Origin: Brachionus koreanus
Taxonomy: Eukaryota; Rotifera; Eurotatoria; Ploima; Brachionidae
Direction of reading: 5' to 3'
Assembly: GCA_016987375.1 (NCBI GenBank)
Contig: PJRA01000549.1
Coordinates: 301,424 to 365,423, forward strand
Length of the DNA stretch: 64,000 nt
The position numbers and the translations under genes were made by a program. The notes under the pieces are model-generated. The model was not told the origin of the DNA and did not search any database. It saw nothing but the letters and a program-made list of their open reading frames with translations. Below, piece after piece: positions 12,776-25,900 of the stretch. Each line of letters opens with the position of its first letter. The stretch's first letter is position 1.

Positions 12776-13722
12776 AATTTTGAGAGAAATTTAAAATAAC
12801 AAATCTGAATTATTAATTTTAATAAATTTTTCTTTTCAAATCAATCAGGAAGCTAATAATTACGTACTCTTTTATCCTTTTTTTATTGTTTTTTTTGTTG
12901 TATTTTTACAATCTTAAATCCCACAACTGAATAAGTTCATTACAGTCTCTAATTTCTTGTCCAAATGACAGCTTTGACTTTTTGAAAATAATATTTCTAA
13001 TAATTTTTTAAAAATTTAAATCTAGAGTTTTCATACAAATATTCCTTAAATGAAATTTGTCTAAATATAGCATTCTAAACTTCTAAATTGAAACAACGTA
13101 AAACAAAAATGTCCTTCATTATATTCAAAAAAATTTGATTCTTATTTTTAAAAGATTGAATTACTGTCTCTATGATCTGTTCTTATTAAAATCTTTTTTC
13201 CTAATTTTTTTATTTAAGTTTATGTAAAAGTTGAAGAATAAAGACCACGCTTTATTACATTAACTGAAATAGATAACTGAAAAAATTGAAAAGAGTCTCT
13301 AATCATTAATCATAATCTCAAAAATTCTAATCTTTAATATTTTGAAATATAAATCCAGCTACCATAAATAAATTGAGAAATTTTTTTCCAAGAAAAGAAA
13401 CAAATATCTCAGCTTTAATTTAAAACAAATTAATTTAATAGTTGATACCATTAAAAAAAAACATTTATTTAAAGTAAACTAAAGAGAGAAATTAAACATA
13501 AGATAAAAAAAATAAATAAGTTTTTCAATAGTTTTTGAAATTTGGAACTTTTGAAAAAACTCCGAATTAAATCAAGCTATTTTTCTTAAAAAGAGTCAAT
13601 TAAAATTATTGAATTTAAATTTAAAAGAGCTGTCAAGATTAATTTATTATGATCAAAACGATTTTATTCTTAAAAAATTGAATTTTAATTAATTAACTTA
13701 ATTATAATTTTTTTAAATTACA

Positions 13723-14510
13723 TTCGACTCTCTTTAATTCGTACCTTTCGGGATCTAAAAAAATGGTCCGGATTATATTTTTCGGTTTACTGAGTTTATC
13801 CGGAAAAATCTAAATTTTAAAAAAAGTTCGGTTTACAAAACATAATTTATTTAATTTTTAATTTACACAAAATATTAAAGCAAAATAAAAACAAAATTTT
13901 AAATGGAAACAGTTTATCTTTTTAATTAGAAAATTTTTTTAAAAAAGTTGAAATATTTGATTGCTTCAAGTTTTTTTATTTTAAATCATCCAAAATATCT
14001 TTGAATTCTGATATTTTTGAATCATATAACTCACAATATCCGTTTGAAGTTACACAAAAGCTTTTAACGATTGAATATGCATCTAAAACTTGCTTCAAAT
14101 TTAAATTTTGTTCAAAATTTTCATTCTCTTAATCTTCTTTATCGTCATCTAAACCATATTTTTCGACATCAAAATTAACAATCTCTAATATATCTTCATC
14201 TGACTAACATTCTCCTGTTTGTTCTTCACTTTCTGCGTCTATAATTACAACAACAAATAAATAAACAAGTGAAAAGTTCATGAAAAGCCTTTTCATGACT
14301 TGGTCAAGTTCGGATAAAAATTTTTTTTTTCATGTAACAAAATGTTATAAATTAATCTTTTTTTAATTTGTTTTTGGTTCGAGACACAAATTAAACCGGA
14401 CTTTTATTCCGATTTAAAGTAAAGAAATTTGCATTTAAGGTATTATATTGGATGTCAGGCCCCAAAAAAACGGTCCGAAACCCGAGTGATACGAATAAAG
14501 GAGTTTCGAT
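13723..14510 (-). mobile_element. Decayed DNA transposon with ~29-bp inverted ends
   Basis: The left end (TCGACTCTCTTTAATTCGTA... from 13723) and the right end read inward (TCGAAACTCCTTTATTCGTA... from about 14509) are imperfect inverted repeats of about 29 bp, both running into TTTCGGG or CTCGGG. The minus strand between about 14250 and 13975 has a broken frame rich in Asp/Glu (ESEEQTGEC, stop, SDEDILEIVNFDVEKYG, stop, NLKQVLDAYSIVKSF...DILDDLK, stop). Acidic tails ending the transposase occur in pogo/Tigger-type elements, so that is my best guess; the catalytic core is missing. Confidence 0.6.
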
Positions 14511-15359
14511 TTAAGAAGAGTTTATTGTATAATCCAATATAATCTTATATATAATCTCTTAAAAGCTTGTTAATTTGAGTGATTTTTTTTTAATTTTACA
14601 AATTTTTAATTAGAGTTTTTGGCCAAATGATTTTAATTTTAAATGAATGAAAATCTAAAGAATACTATTGCAATGCAGTGCGTGAAAGTTAAAACATCTT
14701 GGATAAAGTCAGATAATTATTTTTTAAGCTAAAAATGTCTAAGAAAATGGTGTCTGCACCTAATTGAATAGCATGAAACAAATTATTTAAAAAAAAACTT
14801 TAGCTATTTTAACTCAATTTAATAATATTCAAAAAAAATCTTTTTTACTTTGATCCAAAGAAGGTTCATAAAAATGATCAAAATTAATTTCACATGATAA
14901 ATAGCTTAAATTAATTAAGTTATCTTTAAAACTGATAAAATATATACGTCCTTAAGGCTCTATCTCGTGATAAATTCTCTAATTTCAATAAATAAACACT
15001 ATTTTACTTAAAAGACAAAAAAAGAACTTGTGAGTCAATTAAATTTATCTAGCAGTACACAAATATCAAATATTAAAATATTCATAAAATCACGAGACTT
15101 ATTCACTTTAATAGACTTCATATGAAATAAAATAAAAAATTCTTTTAATAAATAAATTATTTCTAATCATTGATAATTTTCAGCTTTATTAGCCTAAATT
15201 GGAAAAAAAAATGCTATACATCACATGTGTCTATCACTTTGAGTCCGCATTTGTTTTCTGTCATCTCATTATCACGCTTAAAAAATTTATTTCTATATAT
15301 TTTACTAGATTTTTAAAAATGAGCTTATTATTTTCAAAATAATTTAAATAATAAATTAA

Positions 15360-17311
15360 ATGGATCAGTTAAGTTTAGTCAAAAAATTAAGCTTTGGCGT
15401 TGGCCATGTTTTGAATGATTTGACCGCTTCCATGTGGTTCAGCTATTTGCTTATTTATCTTCACCGAGTAGTCAATTTCAGCAATTCTTTATCTGGCTAT
15501 GTGATGCTTTTAGGTAATATGCAAACAAACAAAAAAAACAAAAAAAAACTGCTAAAATTTCAACCATTATTTTAATTTATTAAAGGTCGAGTTGCTGATG
15601 CAGTTTCCACAGTTTTCGTGGGCTTTGAGTCCGACCGTACAAAATCCGGCTTTTGGTAAAAAAAAAATTTCGAAAATTTTTTTTTCATTTTTTTTTTAAA
15701 GTAATTATGGCAATAGAAAATCTTGGCACTTATTTGGTAAATTAGAAAATTGTTTTTTAAACTTTTTAAATTAACTCTAGTTTAAAAGGAGTTATATCTG
15801 TTCTATTAAGCTTCCCGTTCATGTTCAATTTGTGCATTGGCTGTGAGAATAGTGTTGAATGGGCCCGATTTATTTACTACGCTCCATTCGTGGTCATATT
15901 CCAGTTTGGCTGGGCAGCCACACAAATATCACATTTGGCCCTAATACCTCAACTTTCGCACTGCGAAAACGAAAGAGTTTCGTTAAACGCGATAAGGTAA
16001 TTTACAATTAAGCTTTCAGCTATTTAAATAATATTAATTATGATTAAAAAAAAAAGATATGCTTTTACGGTCACTTCGAACCTATTTACTTATGGAATAA
16101 CTTATCTCTTTTTTAAAATAAATGATTCAACAGATGATAGCGAATTGAGCCGAAAAGATGCGCCCAAATTCATGTATCTTAGCATTATTGTTTGCACAGT
16201 GGGTTTAATTTTTCAACTTATATTTCATGCTGGTACCGATGAAAAAAATAGTCTAAGTGAGGAGGAAATAAGAGAAAAAAGTAGTCTTTTTTCCAACCGA
16301 GCTAAGCTAAATTGGTCAGGATATTTGAAAAGCTACAGATTCTATTTAGTAATTAGATTCAAAATAAATTTTTTTTTTCTAAGAGTAATTTTTAAAATTT
16401 TTTTTATCAATAGGTTGCTTTGCTTTACATGTCGACTAGATTAATAGTTAACATGACCCAAGTATACTTTCCAATGTATTTGACTGATAGTCTTGAATTG
16501 GATAAAGTAAATTTTTTATTTAAATTCAAAAAAAAAATTAAAGATAATTTTTAAAATTTAAAATTTTTTCTAGTCTTCAATAGCATTGATTCCGTTTATA
16601 AGCTTTTTAAGTGGATTTTTGGCCACATTTCCTCAAAGAAGATTAAAACAAAACTTCGGAGAATATGTAAATTAGTCAAATAATTATGATGAATCTCTAA
16701 ATATCTTTTTAATTAGATTTCATATTTAATCGGATCAGTTATAATATTGATGACATGTATTCTATTTTGGAAGAACAGTCTGATTGTTGATCGTAAAACA
16801 ACAGCAATTTTCTCATCAATTTTCCTTGGGTTCGGAAACACAATAATTTTGTGCACATCACTAACACTGACCACAGATCTAATTGGATCGAATACCAGCA
16901 GTGGAGCGTTTGTGTTCGGAGCCATGTCATTCACAGATAAACTATCAAATGGATTGACAGTAGCTGTTTTACAACAATTTAGTCCTTGCGAGCAGTAATT
17001 TTTTATAATTAGAAAAAAAATAATTCAAATTCTAAGCTTTTAACCCATCTAGTCCCACTTCCACATGTGATTGCGGCAATTACTACCATTCAATAATGAG
17101 TTTTCTACCAGCCATATGCACATTTCTATCATTCATATCTCTATCTTTGCTTTATGCAAATCGAAAAAACCATAATGAAGGTTTGAAATAGAAATAAAAA
17201 TTAAATTTGATTTCTTAATTTTTTTATTTAGATAATGCGCTGCTTGTAAACGAAGAAAGTGAAGAAAACTCTTCAGACCAAATAAATTATGGTACAATAA
17301 CAAATGCATAG
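15360..17311 (+). CDS. MFSD12: Major facilitator superfamily domain-containing protein 12
   Basis: Ten exons: 15360-15513, 15586-15655, 15702-15736, 15789-15996, 16057-16348, 16414-16506, 16574-16666, 16717-16994, 17053-17180 and 17232-17311; 1431 nt, 476 aa. Human MFSD12, a lysosomal/melanosomal membrane protein needed for cysteine import, is of similar length. Signature blocks are [20 protein letters not shown] at the N-terminus, [18 protein letters not shown] (MFS loop 2-3 motif), [31 protein letters not shown] and RYAFTVTSN, all in family order. Hydrophobic segments fit 12 transmembrane helices in two halves. The loop between the halves is polar and Ser/Glu-rich ([16 protein letters not shown]). 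The C-terminal tail [20 protein letters not shown] is acidic. All phases close without a frameshift. The start ATG directly precedes the conserved N-terminal helix. Confidence 0.93.
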
Positions 17312-20300
17312 AGTTTTGTTTTATCAAATTATTTAGCACTTTTAAATTCATTTAATCTCATTTTTACAATAACTTTTTTATTTTCCAATATATTTATTAT
17401 CATTATTAATGATTATTGTTTATATTCTTATTTTCGGCGCGATCAGGAAAGCATTATAAAAAGTCAATAAATTGTTGAAATAAGCTCTTATTTAATTCGC
17501 TAGTTGGCAACTCGATCCATAAAATTTTGGTATTTATAATCCTAAATGAATAAAATAAATTCTCAATAGTTATAAATAATTACTCTAGCTTTTGAATCAT
17601 TAGCATTTGTTCAAGCCTTACCACACAGTAAATGCTTCATTTAGGTAAAAAAGAAGATTAGTTTACCAAAAAGAGAATATTTTTTTTTATTAAAAAATCT
17701 GATACGCAAATAGCTCTTTATTATATGTGTTTATTTTTCTAAGATTTATTTCTCGGTAAAACACAGTACTTTGACTACATTGCTCTCAAGAGCTAACAAG
17801 CAGAGTAAATTCGCAATTTTGAAAATTGATTCCAAACGCCAAGCGAAAAAAAATTCCCTAATCAAATTCCATTCAAATTTTTTTTGTTAGTTGGCATTCA
17901 TAGTTTATTAAATGTTATTTATTTTGCAGAGCTCTCGAAAACTTGATAGAATTTTGATTGAAAATTTAAAGTACGTGTCAGAAAGGGTACATATCATTTT
18001 AGCTATTTTGTTATTTAAATAGCTGACAATGTGTCTGAAAACAAGAAAGCATTCATCGATTCAGTTTAAGCACTAAAAGACACCTCAAAATGATTGACAG
18101 CCACTACTATTTATTGTTTTTATTTTCTAATCATTTCTATCGAGTTGTGTGGGATTGTGAATTGTTAGGGATAAATTTAAATTCAATCATGTAATGGTAT
18201 CTCATGAATAAATTTAGGCCGATTAAAATGCACTCTTAAAATTTAATAAAATATTTGGTATATTTTCATCAATGACAGAATTAAAAACAAAAATTAACAA
18301 AACTTTTAATTAAAAATAATGAGCTTTAGGTTTTTCTGTGTATGTAAATTTACAATTAGAGAAAAATTTTTTTTCTCATTTTCAAAGTATTTCAAAGGCA
18401 AATAATTAGAATGTAAATAAAATACCAATCATTTGTTTTAAAGAAAAAGAAATGATTTATTTCTTAATTAATATATTTTGATGTGTAATGTTTGAATTAA
18501 TAATTTGTTTTATTAGTCAAAGATACTTTTCTATTTAAGCTAATTATTTTTGGATAAATAACTTTATTTTCAGATAGGATAAGCAATCATTTAGGCATCA
18601 ATTAAAATACATGGTACTAGTTCTCTATCAGACAATTTTTTTTCTGAGCTTTTTTTTTATTTCTCAATGAAATGCAAAATTAAACTTTAATAAGCAATAA
18701 TTTGTCAATTTATAATAATCGATTATAACAATAGTTAATTGCTCTAATAGTCTATTTAGTTTCATGACTAAAAATGATGAATGATTATTTTTTTTTTATA
18801 AACAAAATGCATAAGCCAAATAATTAAGGTATAATTTTTGTTATTTTAAATTGAAATTTGAATAAAATTAAAAACCAATAATAGGAACAATCTTGGTATG
18901 TTTTTTTTTAATTTTTCTTTTAATTTTAATTATATTATATTTTGTTATTAATTTTATTTGAATCAGACCAGTGAGTATACATCTCTTGTTGCATATAAAG
19001 ATCATTCATGTGACTAATAACCGAAAGAGTTGTTGATTTTTGTTTGTTTCTTTTTGTTAAATTATTGATTTGTAATTAAAATTTTTAATCTAATTGAAAT
19101 TATGAATTTTTTTTTCTGCTTATTGAAATCTTATTTAATTCTAAAGAGCTAATTTTATACAGCGCATATTCTATCATAGCTCGAGGTGATTTATACAGTC
19201 CATCTATGCAAAAATCATATCAAGATTTTTAATTAAGATTTTACGTGACATTTTAGAGAAAAAATCTCATTTAGAACTTGTCATTTTCAAGGTGTGCGTT
19301 AGCAAAATTTACACTATTTATATTTAAAAAAATATAAATGTTTAATTTCAAAAATTTCTTTAAAAAATGTCGACTTTTTTTTGTTGTTGCTAATTAAATT
19401 GATTACTAACTTTTACCAAAAATGTTGTGTAAATTATGTATGTTCATTTTGTGTTTAGGATTTTTTGTTTTGCATTTAGTCTTATTGAAAATTTGGAAAG
19501 TATTAAAATTTTATAATTCAAATAGAAATCATAAAATTTTAATCTAGCTAAAAAAGCTGACCTAATGCATATTTTATTGCTAAATAGTTAATTAAGATTA
19601 TAGAATAAATTCTATACACCTAAAGAATTATTAAAATACATCTTTTAGCTAAATAGGCCTTATTTAAAATTAATATTAATAACAAATTAATTCCTTTTCT
19701 CACCGAAATAATCAATAAGTTTGAAGCTAGCTGCTTAATATGCATATTTATATTTTTTTAATTAACTAATATAACTAGAATTAAATTTAGTGTAAATAAA
19801 CTTTATGTGAATAGTTAAAGTTTTTTTTCTAATCACTTTTTAAATGCTCATAAGGGCCTATAATTCAATTGAGCAAAAAGGATTGGTAAATTTTTTGACT
19901 TGAATTTCTTTTTCTATCAAAAGAGAACATAGAAATAAAATTATTTTTTTCTAAATTTATTTTTAATTTAAAACAATCATTTGGTTTAGTTCATGAATGA
20001 AAATGTGGGTTAAGATTCATTTTAAACGGGTGCAATTGAACCTCAGAAGAAACTCGGTTAATTCTTAATTTTAGAATCTAAAATTGTTGAAATTAAATCG
20101 AATTTGGCTACAGATAAGGCCCCATTGAGCACTTAATGATAAAATTATTGTTGCTGAAAGAGCTTGTTTTACGCTTTTTAATCTATGTTTGTGCTAAGTA
20201 TCTTTTTGTATTAAGAACACATATTTTTCGATCAATAAAATGGCTTACTATTTAAGAGCTACCAAGAAAATAGTTTGTTTTTATTAGAATTTTTGTTTTT

Positions 20301-20914
20301 CTCAACTGTTATCCTTTTTGTCCTTTCTTTTTTAATTATATATCCAGGATATTGTGCAATCGGAAGATTTTCAAGTAAAATTTATTCCTTTAGGAGCCTA
20401 ATTCTAATGCTATTTGAAAATTAGATGGCAATGTCTCAAAACAATCTAGCAAGTTGCTATTTCGGAACCTGGAATTAGAGGAAACAAACTTTTATTTTTA
20501 GCTAAAGAAAGTGAACAAGATTTAATAAATTATTTCCTGAACCAGTTCCTCAATTAATGAAATTAAATAATTCTGAATTTAAAATTGAAAAAAAAAATTA
20601 GTTCAAATTTAAAATTTTTATTGATTTTCTTTTCAAGTTTTTTTTGTGAATTTAGATCAAATTTAATTTTCAAGACAACAATACTCAATTCTGATAAAGA
20701 ATAAAATTTTATCCCAAAATCTATTTTTTCTTAATTGGATATTCAATACAATTTATTAATGAAAAGAAAAATAGAAAATGCCTTTTAAATTATCAAAATA
20801 AATATATCCGACGGCTGTAGCTAGTCTAAAGTGAATAAATCTACCTGTTTAAAAAAAATATTTATTTAAAAATTAGCTAAATTTGTAAATTTTTAGATAT
20901 TTTTCTATTTCTAA
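17312..20914. other. Intergenic, nothing recognised
   Basis: 3.6 kb of AT-rich DNA between MFSD12 and the calcium-sensor gene. There are poly-A/T tracts and no open frame longer than the AT background gives. An AATAAA at about 17467 may serve MFSD12. Regulatory sequence for the calcium sensor would lie in the right half, but I cannot point to a site. Confidence 0.45.
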
Positions 20915-21592
20915 ATGGGAAACAATAAGACTAGACTGCGTCCAGAGACTCTTATTGAACTAACAAAGCAGACCGACTTTTCTGAACAGGAAATTCAAGA
21001 GTGGTACAAAGGATTTTTGAAAGACTGTCCAAGCGGCTTTTTGTCAGTAGAAGAATTCAAAAAAATTTACAATAATTTTTTTCCATATGGTGATGCGTCC
21101 AAGTTTGCCGAGCATGTATTCAGGACATTCGATGCGAACCATGATGGAAACATAGATTTCCGAGAATTTTTGTGCGCATTAAGCATTACAAGCCGCGGCA
21201 AGCTTGAAGACAAACTCAGATGGGCGTTCAACATGTATGATGTAGATGGAAATGGATTTGTCTCTCGAGCTGAAATGCTCGAAATTGTTTCGGTAATTAT
21301 AGATTGAAAAAATATCTTAAAAATTATTTTTTGTTTTTAAAAGGCAATTTATAAAATGGTCGGCAGTGTTATGCGAATGGCTGATGACGAGGCAACACCT
21401 GAAAAGAGAACGGATAAAATTTTCCGCAATATGGACAAAAACAATGATGATAATATTTCACTCGAAGGTTGGCAAATAAAAGAAAAATTTAATAATTTTT
21501 TATTCTTTTCAATTTTAGAATTCATTGAGGGTGCCAAAGGAGACCCGTCAATTGTTCGTCTATTGCAGTTTGATCCTAGTTCAAATAATTGA
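20915..21592 (+). CDS. Neuronal calcium sensor, neurocalcin/hippocalcin type
   Basis: Three exons: 20915-21292, 21344-21467 and 21519-21592; 576 nt, 191 aa, normal for visinin-like sensors. Gly-2 after Met ([11 protein letters not shown]) is the N-myristoylation signal. Four EF hands follow. EF1 is degenerate ([11 protein letters not shown], lacking the full Ca ligand set). EF2 ([12 protein letters not shown]), EF3 ([12 protein letters not shown]) and EF4 ([12 protein letters not shown]) are complete 12-residue loops. [30 protein letters not shown] and the tail [14 protein letters not shown] are diagnostic of the neurocalcin/hippocalcin/VILIP group. These proteins move to membranes by the Ca-myristoyl switch and act on receptors and cyclases in neurons. 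EF4 has Asp in place of the usual Gly at loop position 6, which is mildly unusual and may lower affinity. Confidence 0.95.
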
Positions 21593-22909
21593 TTGTCTAA
21601 TTTAAAAAATTCAAGTAGTATGGAAATTTTATGATGTCAGGTTTTAATTTAATAAGTTTTACGCTTCCGTTAGTCAATGCGTAAACTTTAATAGTTAATT
21701 CTTGATGACCCAATATTCAAAAATTGTAGTTTTTTTTTTAATTAACTGATATATAATTTAAGTTTTTTTTTTCGAATTAACGTATCAAAGCCTAAAATGC
21801 AATTTTTGTAATTTTTTTTAATAAAAGATTAGTTTTTTTTCTATATTTGTAAATAAAATTTATAATTTAAATTTTTTATTTCAAGTTTTTTGTACAAATA
21901 TTATTAGCTCATATTTAAAGAAAGTTGTTATTTTGTCATAAATATCTAAATATTTAATCAGGAAAAAAAATAATTGCATACTAAAAGCTCACTAAAATAA
22001 TAAAATGCTCACTAAAAGTTTTCAATTTACGATTTTATTCTAAAATTTAAATTCATTTTTTTTATTACCCTTTTTTTTTTAATTTATTGCTATCATTTAA
22101 AATGAATTGAGTTTTCTAACAGTTTTCTAAAAAAATATAAAGTATCATTTGAAATTATGATTATTTTAATTTTATTTTAGTTAAATTGAAATTTAATTTT
22201 TATTTAGCTCGATGCTTCAATCATTCGAAAGCAATGTCAATCAGCAAGAAAATAGATAGAAATAATTTTTGGTTGTACTCGTAATAATCTCTAAATGTTG
22301 TTCAACTAATAGTCTTGTCATTATGCTTGCAATATAATTAAAAAAATCTTAAAAAATTTAAATGTCAATGGTTTTAAGTGCTAAAGCTTTTTAAATACAA
22401 AATTATTTTCAATTTAGATAATATGCTCATTAGATGTACTAGAAAAAAGACAGATTTGTTCAATATTAGTTCTTTTTTGAGCATATTTAAAAAGCAAAGA
22501 AAAATTGTGTATAACATGGAAATTAGCTTTCTGAATTTCTTATGAATTCTCATAAATTATGGCTCTATAGAGGATTTTGATAACGATCATGGCCAAATAT
22601 TTTTAATATTCTAAATAGATAGAATGAAAATAGCCTGTTGAAAAAAAATATTTAAATAATCAAATTTAACTGAATAACTGAAAAGAACAATCTAAATCTA
22701 AATCTAAATTGATATAATTGAGAAAAAAAAATTTAAATTATACTCACTCTCTAAAGGTATATGCATTTGAAATTAATTGTTTCCAAGGCAATATTTCAAA
22801 AATTAGCTCTAGTGAATTAATTACCTGCTAATAAAAAATAAAGTAATTTGATGATTTTTTGAACCAATTTAAAAAAAAAATTACCAGAAGCCATCTGGAA
22901 GGAAGAAAT
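21593..22909. other. Intergenic, nothing recognised
   Basis: 1.3 kb of AT-rich spacer between the calcium sensor and CCDC87. An AATAAA lies near 21852, and the sequence is otherwise homopolymeric. Confidence 0.45.
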
Positions 22910-25900
22910 ATGTATTTTTCCCCGGACAATTGTGTTTCTAATAGCCTGAATAGATTCGGCCTGTATGAATTACATGATTTTTCAACATATGAAGTATTTG
23001 AAAATAAAAACAATAATTCTTTCACTAAATTATACATTTTTCCAAAGCAAGATTTGCGGAACAACTACAGCCGAGTGATTAAACCCATGCTAGCCAATGC
23101 TCAACAATCAAATGAAGAAGGTTTCTATTTAATAAGGATTTTGTTTAATCCTTGTTTTTAAATTGAGCTAATTTTCGAGAAAAACAATAATTCTTTTTTT
23201 TATAAGAGCAACCAATTCATGTTTTTAATGAACCTGCTAATCCGAAAGATGTTCAAATAAATGTAAATTTTCGTTTAAAATAAAGCACTTAATTTAAAGG
23301 AAAATTTTAAGGATTTGATTAAAAAAGAGCCCAAAACAATCGAGGAATTTATTGAAATTATGAACTCAAGACTAACAACTGTATCTAATTCTTGTCTTGA
23401 AGAGCTTGATCAACAAGAACTGGTAAAATTTTTAAAATTAAGAAAAGTTAAGCTTATTCTTTTTTAATAGATAAAAATTTGCATACAAGAAGCTAAATTC
23501 AAATGGAAAGAAATGAAAAGAGTAATTGAAGATCCGTATCTTGTAAAATATCCAAAAAAATAATTTTAATATAAAATTAGTTTATTTAATTAATTGTCAC
23601 AAGAATCATCAAGAAAACATGGAGTTACGTCGTCGATTATTTATAAATGTAATTAGTATTTGTGAAAAGCTGTTCAAGCATTACTCTGATAAAGCAGAAA
23701 GTATGTTGTGATATTTTTTTTGAGCATAAATTTTGCTTGATAATTAACTTTTATTCGTCATAAAAATGTAAGAATATCAATCAATTTATTTTTTATTTGA
23801 AATTTAAAGTTTATTTTTCCATTCATTTTGAACTTGCTAAATTCTATTCAAAATTAGATTTAATATTGGTTCCTCAAAAAGACGGGACCCAAATTAATCA
23901 TTTTTGTAAATTAAAAAATAACCACAACATGTTAAGAAAATAAAATTTTTTTTTGATACCATGCCGGAAATTAACTTGTCATGTGATATTGATTACCATC
24001 ATTTTTGATTTTTCATTTTATCAGCAAATACTATTTGATAGTTAATAATATTAGTAAAAAAATTTCAATTTATATAATTTATTTCTTTATATAAAAATAA
24101 ATTTGTAAAATATGAAAATATATTTTTTTTAAAACTGGCAAAATTTTAAATATTTTTTAAAAGTCAAACTAAAAATACGAGTTTCTGCTTACATGTGACT
24201 AATTGGATTTCCTAACTTATTCTAAATTAGGTATGTAAGTTTTATTTTAGTATCTCATCTGCTGCTGGTTATAATATAATTTAGGAAACTATCCCTGTTC
24301 AACTGCTATTTTCAACAAGATCATATTGCAAATTTTACCTAGTTTTATGAAAGGGGTTTAAACATCCGCCCCGTATTGCAGAGATATTTTGAAGATTTTT
24401 CCACCCTCAGTGGGTTCTGAACCCTCGATCCTCTGCTTGCATGACAAATGATCAAAAAAGCATGACTAAATTTAAATTTAGCTTTCAAAAATCAAAATAC
24501 TTTTCAATAGGGTTTAACTATAGGATCTTATAGCATCAAAAAGATTATTTAACAATATGTCGTTAAAATCAAGCAATTAGGTTATTTAATTTTTTTCTGT
24601 ATTTCAAAAAGAAAATTTTTGACTTTCAAACATTTATCTTTATCTATAGAAAATCAATATGTTTCATTTATGGACTTCATGTAATATTGTCCTATCTTTT
24701 TGTTTTAAAATTTTATGTTTTGGTTTAGAATACAAGTTATAGATCATGGTTCCATATGACATAAAGCACAAAAAGTTCATTAAAGTCAGCGTAAAGAGCG
24801 AATTTCAAAACCAAAGCTCACTTAAAGAGGACCCTCTATCTTGGAGCGAAAATTTTGTTTAATTTTTTTTTTCTATTAAGAAGAATTAACAATTTTAAAA
24901 AAATATTAGCAAAAAAACAATTTTTGATATTAGATCATTTTATTTGATATCAGATAACATAATGTGATAAAGTAACTTCCAACAATATAAATATGCTGAT
25001 TTTTCTTATCATAAGTTATTTTATACATCAGGAAGAGATTTGATTGTCTATAGATGTTTTTTTTTGACGAAAAAATATTTTAAAACCACAATTTAGACTT
25101 AATTTATTTGAAATTGATTAAAAATTTTTTTTATAAAGTACTGAAAAGTCGTCAAGTGTTTAGTTATTCAGCAAATTTCTCACGACTGAAGACTCTAATG
25201 GCCTGTGATTTAAGCAAATTGTAGATAAGCTTTAAAAATACTAAATTAGAATAATTATTTTCTCATAAAGTCTCAACATTCATTTACTGAAGCATCATTT
25301 AGCTGATTTTTTAAAGAATAACCAGAGAATTACGTCTGGAACTACCCAGCATTCAAAGTCATTTACTCATCTAAACATGAGACGTGTTACAACCAGAGAT
25401 TTGGTAAGTTTGAAAGCTAATCAATTAAAAACAAATTCCTATAGAGAAAAATTTTAGATCGATTTTTCATTTGTAGACTTTAAAAATCCAAGAGTAAAAT
25501 TTTTTTTGCTTAAGTTTTAATGTTAAATTATTCACATTTTTTTTTTATCACCGTTGTGACTTATTTTTTTTTTCGCTTAGTTTAAATCAAAGCTAAGATT
25601 AATTTAAAACTCATTTTAGATCGAAGATTTTGGCTCACAACATGGAAAATCAAAGCGATTTAAGACTACTAAAGAACACATTAGAGAAGTATGTATGCCT
25701 ATAATAATTAAAAATGCCTCTATATTATATTTTTAACAAAGCTACAAGAAAATATGCCTGTTTTAGAAACAAAACAAATAGCCAGACTTTTAAAGTCTTT
25801 GCCTCAAATAAAAAAAATTGACCAAGTCGAAACAGCAAAAGAAGTCAATGATAACACCAATGAGGACGGCGCTTATGAAACTAATATTAATTCAGAAAAT

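Larger units (their letters stand above)
8406..15359. other. 7-kb gene-poor region
   Basis: Very AT-rich spacer between the Tctex pair and MFSD12. I find no conserved exon. Contents listed separately are an ATG/GAT microsatellite, a 3' retroposon stub at 11768-11847, a MITE at 12560-12775 and a decayed DNA transposon at 13723-14510. A comparatively GC-rich piece at 8836-8890 reads MRLEAINITALIAEVY on the minus strand, but is too short to call. Confidence 0.5.

Noticed and set aside
24722..24860. Possible extra CCDC87 exon after a TTTAG near 24722
   Set aside because: It hits a stop in the required phase; the exon at 25139-25220 fits phase and family sequence instead.
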